NCBI GenBank assembly: GCA_937982565.1
Contig: CALJLN010000023.1
Coordinates: forward strand, 124,001-188,000
Direction: 5' to 3'
DNA: 64,000 nt
Origin: UBA2421 sp002343075
Lineage (GTDB): Bacteria; Planctomycetota; Phycisphaerae; Tepidisphaerales; Tepidisphaeraceae
The stretch's first letter is position 1. Each line of letters begins with the position of its first letter. The notes beneath the pieces are model-generated. The model did no database searches. It saw nothing but the letters and a program-made list of their open reading frames with translations, and was not told the origin of the DNA. Position numbers and translations under genes: made by a program. This document shows, piece by piece, positions 7,842-14,147 of the stretch.

Positions 7842-8843
7842 TTATAACAGCTTTTCCGCGATCTGCACCGCGTTCGTTGCTGCGCCTTTGCGGATTTGAT
7901 CGCCGCTGACGAATAGCTCGATCCCGCGGCCGTCGTCGCGGCTCATGTCTTCTCGAATCCTGCCGACCAGCACATCATCCTGCCCGCTGGCTTCCAGCGG
8001 CATGGGGAAGTGGTTGGCCTCGACGTTGTCAACGACTTTCACGCCCGGCGCATTGCTCAGGATGTTCCGCACCTCGGCGGGGGTGATCGGACGTTCAAAC
8101 TCGAGGTTGATGCTCTCACAGTGCGCCCGCGGGATCGGCACTCGAATGCATGTTGCGGTAATCGCCATCTTCGGTTCGCCAAAGATCTTGCGCGTCTCCA
8201 GGAGCATTTTGTTTTCTTCCTCGTTATAGCCGTTCTCAGCGATGGTAGTGTTGTGGCTAAAGAGGTTGTTGACGATCTGATGTGGAAACTTGATCTTCTC
8301 GATCGGCGCGCCGGCGGCGTGTGCTTTCATCTGCCGTTCGAGCTCTTCCAGTCCCCACGCCCCCGCCCCGCTAACGGCTTGATAAGTGCTCACGATAATG
8401 CGCCGCACACGATTCGCCCTATGCAGCGGCCATACTGGCACGTTCATGATGATCGTCGAGCAATTGGGGTTGGCGATCAACCCATTGTGCTTTTCAATCG
8501 CAGCGGGGTTCACCTCCGGCACGACCAGCGGGATCCCTTCTTTCAACCTGAATGCCGAGGAATTGTCGACGACGATCGCCCCCGCCGCGACTGCAACCGG
8601 CCCAAACGCCTTGCTAATGCTCCCGCCCGCGCTAAAAAGGGCGATCTGAACATCTCTAAAACTCTCGGCGGTCAATTCTTCAACGGTAAATGTCTCCCCG
8701 CAAAAGACTTGCTTCGTACCCGCGCTGCGCGCCGAGGCGAGCAGTCTTAACTGCCTGACGGGAAATTTTCGCTCCGCCAGCACAGCAAGAAACTCCTGCC
8801 CCACCGCACCGGTCACGCCGACGATTGCCACATTCACTGACAT
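7842..8843 (-). CDS. asd: Aspartate-semialdehyde dehydrogenase
   Basis: Reductively dephosphorylates aspartyl-4-phosphate to aspartate semialdehyde with NADPH, the branch point to lysine/diaminopimelate, threonine and methionine. About 334 aa, the standard length. The Rossmann motif VGVTGAVGQEF is at the N-terminus, the catalytic cysteine is in NPNCSTI, the substrate arginine region is CIRVPIPRAHCE, and SSAFRLKEGIPLVVPEVN is typical. The ATG at 8843 is preferred: it has GAGGTGA just upstream, while the GTG at 8846 would add one residue. It lies upstream of the Uma2 gene on the same strand. Confidence 0.96.
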   Translation of the reverse strand: MSVNVAIVGVTGAVGQEFLAVLAERKFPVRQLRLLASARSAGTKQVFCGETFTVEELTAESFRDVQIALFSAGGSISKAFGPVAVAAGAIVVDNSSAFRLKEGIPLVVPEVNPAAIEKHNGLIANPNCSTIIMNVPVWPLHRANRVRRIIVSTYQAVSGAGAWGLEELERQMKAHAAGAPIEKIKFPHQIVNNLFSHNTTIAENGYNEEENKMLLETRKIFGEPKMAITATCIRVPIPRAHCESINLEFERPITPAEVRNILSNAPGVKVVDNVEANHFPMPLEASGQDDVLVGRIREDMSRDDGRGIELFVSGDQIRKGAATNAVQIAEKLL

Positions 8844-8937
8844 CACTCACCTCAAAACAAACAAACTGCACCAGACCGTCCTGTTGCTTCTAGAACCGAC
8901 CGTGCCGGGTTGTCAAGCATCGTTGGCCTGCAGGCGG

Positions 8938-8943
8938 TATAAT
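8938..8943 (+). promoter_or_regulatory. -10 box of the deaminase gene (leaderless arrangement)
   Basis: A perfect TATAAT ends exactly 7 nt before the ATG at 8951, where transcription is expected to begin. The overlapping ATG at 8942 lies inside this box, which argues against it as the start. Confidence 0.55.
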
Positions 8944-8950
8944 GCCCGAT

Positions 8951-9406
8951 ATGGACCCATTCCTCAGAGCCGCGATTGACGAAGCAAATGAAGGCCTGAA
9001 AGAAGGCGGCCTGCCGATCGGCAGCGTCCTGGTGCGCGCGGGTGAGATCATCGCCCGCGGCCACAATCGCAGGGTGCAGCACGGCGACCCGATGGCCCAC
9101 GCCGAGATCGACTGCCTCAAAAACGCCGGCCGGCAGAAGACTTACAAGGACACGGTGCTCTACAGCACCCTCATGCCCTGCTACCTCTGCACCGGCGCGG
9201 TGATCCAGTTCGGCGTGCCCAAGGTCGTCATAGGCGAAGACGTCACCTTCCCCGGCGGCGATTGCAAATGGGGCTCGTCGCGGAAGTTTCTGGAGGCCAA
9301 CGGGATTGAAGTCATCGACCTCAACGATCCCGAATGCATCCAGATGATGACGGATTTTATTCGGGATCATCCCACACTTTGGAATGAGGATATTGGGGTG
9401 GATTGA
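8951..9406 (+). CDS. Cytosine deaminase-like nucleoside/base deaminase
   Basis: Zinc hydrolase of the CDA fold, 151 aa. Zinc and proton-shuttle motifs are intact: AHAEID (His plus catalytic Glu) and MPCYLCTGA (two Cys). The stretch TGAVIQFGVPKVVIGEDVTFPGG resembles fungal-type cytosine deaminase (Fcy1) more than tRNA adenosine deaminase TadA. The likely reaction is cytosine to uracil in pyrimidine salvage; guanine or another base is the alternative. ATG 8951 (MDPFLRAAIDEA) is chosen because TATAAT sits 7 nt before it; ATG 8942 would add MPD. There is no ribosome site, consistent with a leaderless mRNA. Confidence 0.85.
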   Translation: MDPFLRAAIDEANEGLKEGGLPIGSVLVRAGEIIARGHNRRVQHGDPMAHAEIDCLKNAGRQKTYKDTVLYSTLMPCYLCTGAVIQFGVPKVVIGEDVTFPGGDCKWGSSRKFLEANGIEVIDLNDPECIQMMTDFIRDHPTLWNEDIGVD

Positions 9407-9409
9407 TTC

Positions 9410-9460
9410 ACCCCCTCTGCCGGTACGCCGGGAGAGGGCCGGAGTGAGGGTTCTTTTGGC
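9410..9460 (+). repeat. Dispersed repeat, CCGGGAGAGGG type, intergenic copy
   Basis: CCCCTCTGCCGGTACGCCGG followed by GAGAGGGCCGGAGTGAGGG and TTCTTTTGG. It matches the copy inside the gene at 44041-44095 at most positions, with a degenerate copy near 50940-50975. The GCCGGTACGCCGG-type core is nearly palindromic. Confidence 0.7.
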
Positions 9461-9483
9461 GAACCAGCGAACGCGATTTCTGG

Positions 9484-9489
9484 TACAAT
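9484..9489 (+). promoter_or_regulatory. Putative -10 box of the nucleotidyltransferase-like gene
   Basis: TACAAT lies 6 nt before the ATG at 9496, with no ribosome site between. Confidence 0.45.
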
Positions 9490-9495
9490 GTCCCC

Positions 9496-10221
9496 ATGCT
9501 GCAGACGATCGTCCGCAAACCCAGAACCGCCGAAGACATTGCCCAAGGGGCGAGGTTGGCACGCATTTCGAAACGCGATATCGGTCCCGGCGATGTAGCC
9601 GCTGTCCTCAACACAGCAAAGGTTAAGTACGTGCTGGTCGGCGCGCATGCCGCCAATGGCTATACATCGGCACCGCGCAACACCCTCGACGTTGACATCC
9701 TCGCACGACATCCCAAGCAAGCTTGTGCCGTGCTGACGAAGGCCTTTCCAGACCTTACTGCGCAAGACACTCCGGTCGTAGTTCGGTTTAAGCGCGCTGA
9801 TGGTGATGTCGCGATCGACGTAATGAAACCTGGCGCGCCCCCGTTATGGCGAGAGCTAATCAAGATTGCCAAGCCCGTACGCATTGATGGCGAGCTGATC
9901 CCTATACCGCCTGTCGAAGGCGTTCTTGCCGCAAAACTTGCGGCCATGACTTCACCCGCAAGGCTAATTGAAAAGAAAATGTTTGATGGCGGCGACTTCA
10001 TCGCTATCGTCAAGGCCAATCCAAAACTCGACATGCAATTCTTAGAACGCCTCGGCGACTTAGTCTACCCCGGCGGTGGCAAGGAAATCCTCAAGCTCGT
10101 CGCCGACGCCAAGGCGGGGAAACGGTTGGAGTTTTCACGTGAACATCGGCGAGCCCCACCCGATCCTCGAGTACGCGAACCCGCTGGAAGATGTTCAGCC
10201 GCCGGACGTCACCGTGGCTGA
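9496..10221 (+). CDS. Nucleotidyltransferase-like (MNT-type) protein
   Basis: A 241-aa protein with the core of minimal nucleotidyltransferases: VKYVLVGAHAANGYTSAPRNTLDVDILAR (fingerprint G-[A/S] and a DVD metal pair), then GDVAIDVMKPG supplying the third acidic residue, and VEGVLAAKLAAM. Such domains occur in toxin-antitoxin and abortive-infection systems (AbiEii, MNT/HEPN) and in stand-alone proteins. No HEPN or antitoxin partner is next to it. The last about 28 residues (EHRRAPPDPRVREPAG...) overlap the next gene in another frame and look like random translation, so the ancestral stop may have been lost. The start follows a -10-like TACAAT by 6 nt. Confidence 0.65.
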   Translation: MLQTIVRKPRTAEDIAQGARLARISKRDIGPGDVAAVLNTAKVKYVLVGAHAANGYTSAPRNTLDVDILARHPKQACAVLTKAFPDLTAQDTPVVVRFKRADGDVAIDVMKPGAPPLWRELIKIAKPVRIDGELIPIPPVEGVLAAKLAAMTSPARLIEKKMFDGGDFIAIVKANPKLDMQFLERLGDLVYPGGGKEILKLVADAKAGKRLEFSREHRRAPPDPRVREPAGRCSAAGRHRG

Positions 10222-10696
10222 GAGTACGGACGGCGCGCTGACGCTGAACGCGCCTTGCCCCGGCCGCATCGTGGCCATTTTGGCGGGGGCGGCGTGCTTT
10301 GGCGGGGCCGTAGTCATGGGTCTGTTGATTGCATTCGTGTTCGAGCAGCACCGCGATGCGGACCGAGTCGTCGGCGCTGCGACGCTCGGCCCGCTCGGAG
10401 TGTTTTTCGGCACTCTTTTCATGCGGATGGCGTTGCGGCCGGTGGTATTTGTCGTAACGCCAACGTCGATTGAAGTCCGCGGCGGCGCGCTGCTCCGCAA
10501 CCGGCGGCAATGGCGGGCGCGAAGGCACGCACTCATTAGAGTTACGCGCGACATCACGGCAATAGGCCGACCAACCGGCAATCTCTTCGTCGGCGACAGT
10601 TGGTGGAATACTCGCCGTGTGTACGTTCAACGAGACCTCCGTGAACTACGGTGGCTCGAACGCCGGATCAACGCGGTCCTTACCCGTGACAGTTAA
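10139..10696 (+). CDS. Small hypothetical membrane protein
   Basis: About 185 aa. Two hydrophobic segments are seen: IVAILAGAACFGGAVVMGLLIAF and an adjacent GAATLGPLGVFFGTLFM. A basic cytoplasmic-looking tail (RNRRQWRARRHALIRVTRD) follows. GTG at 10139 has GGAG 7 nt upstream and begins VNIGEPHPILEYANP. The longer ATG at 10076 would overlap the preceding gene by about 145 nt. The HPILEYANP opening resembles the openings of the next gene (QPLLEYAGF) and of the gene at 62408 (APLDYRNPS). I do not recognise a family, and the function is unknown. Confidence 0.55.
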   Translation: MNIGEPHPILEYANPLEDVQPPDVTVAESTDGALTLNAPCPGRIVAILAGAACFGGAVVMGLLIAFVFEQHRDADRVVGAATLGPLGVFFGTLFMRMALRPVVFVVTPTSIEVRGGALLRNRRQWRARRHALIRVTRDITAIGRPTGNLFVGDSWWNTRRVYVQRDLRELRWLERRINAVLTRDS

Positions 10697-10746
10697 GTCT
10701 TTACTGGATCACCCAATTCATCGGTAAATCAAACGAATCACGATTC

Positions 10747-11364
10747 TTGCTCAACAGTAATTCACAACAACCGCTCCTCGAATACGCCGGCTTTGCCGAG
10801 CGAGCAGGCATCATCACTGAAACGATTGAAGGCGGCATCCGGCTACTGATTCCGCCGCCGGCGTGGAAGCGTCGATTGCATGTCGGCGGCTTGATCGCCG
10901 TGGGTGTTTACTGCGCGTACGTCTTCCTCATAGCAACCGGACATTTTTATCTGATCCGCTCCGGCAGGTTAGGGAGTTTTCTTGCCGAAGTTGGCCCGTC
11001 GCTGATCATTCCCACTATCGTAGCAGTTGGCGTGTTGGCCTCGGTGCGTTCGCTGGGCGAGCGGCTCATCAAGTTGGAGGTGAATCGCACGCATATCTTG
11101 ATCGATGCACCGGTAATGGATTGGGAAAAACCAGGTCCGCGCTGGCAACAGCTTAAGTTTGAACGGCAGCGCGCCACCTCAGTTAAGGGACATTTGCCGG
11201 GCATGGGTTTAACCATTCGCATCGAGGACGCCGAACTTTTTGAATTGATGCATCAGTATCCGCTTTCGACGCGTATCTGGGTCGCCAATATGTTGCTAAA
11301 CGCACTCGGTCTTCCGGAAGACCTTTCGCAACCGGAAAGAGCCAAATTCGACCCGCCGCGGTAA
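10747..11364 (+). CDS. Small hypothetical membrane protein, similar layout to the preceding gene
   Basis: About 205 aa with hydrophobic segments VGGLIAVGVYCAYVFLIATGHFYLI and VGPSLIIPTIVAVGVLASV, followed by a soluble tail. The start is uncertain: TTG at 10747 gives LNSNSQQPLLEYAGFAER. No ATG is available early, and no clear ribosome site is seen. It begins 50 nt after the preceding gene and its stop codon overlaps the -10 box of the helicase gene. Its layout (LEYA opening, two membrane helices, basic tail) suggests a distant paralogue of the gene before it. Function unknown. Confidence 0.55.
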   Translation: MLNSNSQQPLLEYAGFAERAGIITETIEGGIRLLIPPPAWKRRLHVGGLIAVGVYCAYVFLIATGHFYLIRSGRLGSFLAEVGPSLIIPTIVAVGVLASVRSLGERLIKLEVNRTHILIDAPVMDWEKPGPRWQQLKFERQRATSVKGHLPGMGLTIRIEDAELFELMHQYPLSTRIWVANMLLNALGLPEDLSQPERAKFDPPR

Positions 11365-11367
11365 TAT
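11362..11367 (+). promoter_or_regulatory. -10 box of the helicase gene (leaderless arrangement)
   Basis: TAATAT ends 7 nt before the GTG at 11375. It overlaps the TAA stop of the upstream gene. Confidence 0.5.
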
Positions 11368-11374
11368 TGCTGCG

Positions 11375-14074
11375 GTGATTTCGTTGTTGTCTGACATCCT
11401 CGGCCCCGAAGGCAGTATCGCTCGCCGCCTAGGCGACAAATACGAGCACCGCCCCCAGCAGCTTGAAATGGCCGCGGCGGTGGAGGAGGCGTTTGTCACG
11501 CCGCACCATCTGCTCGTCGAAGCGGGCACGGGCGTTGGTAAGTCGTTCGCTTACTTGCTCCCCGCCATCGAGGCAGCGGTGAAGCGGAAGAAGCGCGTTG
11601 TCATCTCCACGCACACAATTTCGCTGCAGGAACAGCTGATTGAGAAAGACATCCCGCTGCTTCGATCCGTTTATCCGGATGAATTTAGCGCTGTGCTGGT
11701 GAAGGGTCGCAATAACTACTTGTGCAAAAGGCGGTTAGAGCAGGCACAAGGCCGACAGAACATGCTGTTCGAGACCGATGCCGAGCGGCAGTCGCTTTGG
11801 ATGATCGAAGAATGGGCGCAGACAACCACCGACGGCTCGCTGGCGTCGCTGCCGGTGCTGCCGCACGGGAATGTGTGGGACAAGGTGTGCGCCGAGCACG
11901 GCAACTGCCTCGGGAAGAAATGCCGCCACTACGAGCCGTGCCACTGGCAGGCGGCCAAGCGGCGGATGCAGGGGGCGAACATTCTCATCGTCAACCATGC
12001 GCTATTTTTCAGCGACCTGGCGCTCCGCATGGCCGGTGTTAACTACTTGCCCAAGTATGACTTGGCGATTTTGGACGAAGCCCACACGCTGGAAGATGTG
12101 GCGGCGGAGCATTTTGGGATTCGGATGAGCGAAAACTCGGTGCGCTACCAGCTGCGCCACCTGTACGACACCAAGCGAGGCCGGGGATTCCTGAGCACCC
12201 ACGGGTCGAGTGCCAACCCAGCGATTCAATCGATCGTTGATCTGCAGATGGAAGTCGAAGATTTCTTTGGCCGGGTGGCCGACTGGCAGGAAACCCACGG
12301 CCGCAGCAACGGTCGGGTGCGCGAGCCGACGGGCATCAACAATTCGCTCTCACCCAAGCTGCGCGAGTTGGTGGCGAATCTAAAGTCAATGTTGCCAGGC
12401 ATTAAGAACGAAGAAGAGATCAGCGAGTTGGGCGGCAACATCGACAAAATCACCATGACCGCGAGCGCAATTGAGGCGCTCCTGATGCAGGCGATGCCCG
12501 ATGCAGTGTATTGGTTCGACGTCACCCAGCGCACCCCCAGGCGCGTCAGCATGCACGCCGCCCCGATCAATGTTGCTGGAGGATTGCGCAAGGAATTATT
12601 CGGTAAGGTCAACAGCGTGGTAATGACGAGCGCGACGCTGAGTACTGGGCGACACACAAAACACTTAACTCCACGTAGCACGGGTTTCCAACCCGTTCTT
12701 CTCACTGAGTCAACCGAAACCATTCACAAACGCCAAGGCGCCAAGCTTCCACATTGGACAACACCAAACGGCATCTATGCAGTCACATTCCGACTTGTAG
12801 ATTCTGTTCCAGCCGACATCGCCGACAAAATGCGCCAAGAGCGAGAATCGATCGTGGCCAATGCCGCAGCGGCCGGTCGGGACGTCTCTGTCGTTGAGCA
12901 GCAGCGACTGCAGCGGCTGTACTCAGAGCAGCTGGAAGCACTGCTACACGCCGGTCATGGTGAGTGTTGGCTCGCGCGAGATGATGTCGCGTCACTGGCT
13001 GCAAGCTCCTTAAATCACTTTGATGGAACACGGTACCGCTTGTACGCGTGGGTTGTTATGCCAAATCATGTGCATGTTGTCGTGAGCCCGCTGCAGGAGC
13101 ACACGCTCCCGAGTGTCTTGCATTCGTGGAAACGGCACATTGCGCTCGAAGCCAACAAACGATTGGGGCGAAGCGGAACCTTCTGGCAAGCCGAGTCCTA
13201 TGACCATCTCATCCGAGATGCTGCAGACTTAAGCAATCAGATTGAATACGTCTTACAGAATCCGGTCCAAGCAGGACTTGCCAACTGGAAGTGGGTGGGG
13301 ACTGGAGTCACGGAAGAGAAGAATGGGTTGGAAACCCATGCTACGGGCGAGTCACGTCATGCTCACGGAAGGGCCGCCCGTGCGACCTCATCAGCATTTT
13401 CCTACATCTCCACCCGGCTCGGGCTGGATAGCCCGGTGACGCTACAACTCGGTTCGCCGTTTGATTATTCGCAACAGGCCACGCTTTACATTGAGGCTGG
13501 GTTGCCGGAGCCTTCGGATGAACTCCGATTTATGGCAGCGGCGCGGGAGCGGATTGTTCACTATCTGAAGCAAACCAACGGCGGCGCGTTTGTGCTCTTT
13601 ACTTCATACAAAATGCTCTCCGATTGCGCCACCCGGCTGGAGCGAGAGATAGCGGCGATTGGTTTGCCATTGCTGGTCCAGGGCCAGGGCGCACCGCGGA
13701 AGGTGCTTCTGGATCGGTTTCGATCCACCAAGGATGCTGTGCTGTTTGGCACCAGCAGCTTCTGGCAGGGCATCGACGTGCAAGGCGAAGCCCTTCGCAA
13801 TGTCATCATCGTCAAGCTGCCATTTGCCGTGCCCGATGAACCTGTGGTCGAAGCCCGACTGGAAGCGGTCCGCGCCGCCGGCGGCAACCCATTCATGGAC
13901 TACTCCGTACCCGAAGCAGTGATCAAGCTGAAGCAGGGCTTCGGAAGACTCATCCGAAGCAAAACCGACCGCGGGATTGTGGTGATCCTTGATAGCCGGG
14001 TTAAGACCAAACGGTACGGTAAGATGTTCTTGAACGCGCTGCCCGAGTGCAAGGTTGTGGAAGTGCGTTCGTAG
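11375..14074 (+). CDS. dinG: DinG-type iron-sulfur DNA helicase with an in-frame transposase insertion
   Basis: A superfamily 2, XPD-like 5'-3' helicase of 899 aa; without the insert it would be about 650 aa, normal for the family. Motifs seen: Walker A AGTGVGKS (about residue 50-57), THTISLQEQL, iron-sulfur cysteines in NYLCKRR and CAEHGNCLGKKCRHYEPC, NHALFFSD, DEAH box LDEAHTLEDVA, SVVMTSATLS, FGTSSFWQGIDVQGE and the motif VI region QGFGRLIRSKTDRG. Between SATLSTG and AFSYISTRLGL, which normally adjoin, lie about 245 extra residues (about 425-672) that form a complete REP-associated tyrosine transposase with its flanking repeats, all in frame. The insertion is in a loop between conserved blocks, so the helicase could still fold (inference). 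The GTG start follows TAATAT by 7 nt. Confidence 0.88.
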   Translation: MISLLSDILGPEGSIARRLGDKYEHRPQQLEMAAAVEEAFVTPHHLLVEAGTGVGKSFAYLLPAIEAAVKRKKRVVISTHTISLQEQLIEKDIPLLRSVYPDEFSAVLVKGRNNYLCKRRLEQAQGRQNMLFETDAERQSLWMIEEWAQTTTDGSLASLPVLPHGNVWDKVCAEHGNCLGKKCRHYEPCHWQAAKRRMQGANILIVNHALFFSDLALRMAGVNYLPKYDLAILDEAHTLEDVAAEHFGIRMSENSVRYQLRHLYDTKRGRGFLSTHGSSANPAIQSIVDLQMEVEDFFGRVADWQETHGRSNGRVREPTGINNSLSPKLRELVANLKSMLPGIKNEEEISELGGNIDKITMTASAIEALLMQAMPDAVYWFDVTQRTPRRVSMHAAPINVAGGLRKELFGKVNSVVMTSATLSTGRHTKHLTPRSTGFQPVLLTESTETIHKRQGAKLPHWTTPNGIYAVTFRLVDSVPADIADKMRQERESIVANAAAAGRDVSVVEQQRLQRLYSEQLEALLHAGHGECWLARDDVASLAASSLNHFDGTRYRLYAWVVMPNHVHVVVSPLQEHTLPSVLHSWKRHIALEANKRLGRSGTFWQAESYDHLIRDAADLSNQIEYVLQNPVQAGLANWKWVGTGVTEEKNGLETHATGESRHAHGRAARATSSAFSYISTRLGLDSPVTLQLGSPFDYSQQATLYIEAGLPEPSDELRFMAAARERIVHYLKQTNGGAFVLFTSYKMLSDCATRLEREIAAIGLPLLVQGQGAPRKVLLDRFRSTKDAVLFGTSSFWQGIDVQGEALRNVIIVKLPFAVPDEPVVEARLEAVRAAGGNPFMDYSVPEAVIKLKQGFGRLIRSKTDRGIVVILDSRVKTKRYGKMFLNALPECKVVEVRS
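12675..13344 (+). mobile_element. REP-associated tyrosine transposase (RAYT, Y1_Tnp/HUH) unit inside the helicase ORF
   Basis: The unit lies between two inverted REP sequences: left GTAGCACGGGTTTCCAACCC (from 12675) and right GGGTTGGAAACCCATGCTAC (ending 13344). The encoded domain has the RAYT order: GIYAVTFRLVDSVP, then YRLYAWVVMPNHVHVVV with the HUH (His-x-His) metal site, a helical WKRHIALEANKRLGRSGTFWQ region, the catalytic Tyr in ESYDHLIRD, and YVLQNPVQAGLANWKW. No stop or frameshift interrupts it, and it shares the helicase frame. The repeats are translated as STGFQPVLL and EEKNGLETHA. HUH and Tyr are intact, so activity is possible. Its own start codon is not evident, so it may only be made as part of the helicase. 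Confidence 0.88.
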
Positions 14075-14147
14075 AACGGGTTTCTAACCGCTCTTTTTCC
14101 CATCAGTTTGCTTGATGGAACGAAGAATAGGTTGGAAATCCATGCTA
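14071..14147. repeat. REPIN (two inverted REP copies) at the end of the helicase gene
   Basis: GTAGAACGGGTTTCTAACCG (14071-14090, extending to 14099) and GGTTGGAAATCCATGCTAC (in 14122-14147) are diverged inverted copies of the REP that flanks the transposase 730 bp upstream. The TAG stop of the helicase lies inside the left copy, and the repeat ends at the stop of the convergent Kelch gene. The pair can fold into a long hairpin and may act as a bidirectional terminator. Confidence 0.8.

Noticed and set aside
7841..7846. TATAAA 8 nt before the Uma2 ATG as a -10 box
   Set aside because: It lacks the final T, lies in the asd stop region and the gene can be co-transcribed with asd.
8942..8950. 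ATG at 8942 as deaminase start
   Set aside because: It lies inside the -10 box; the ATG at 8951 fits the family and the spacing.
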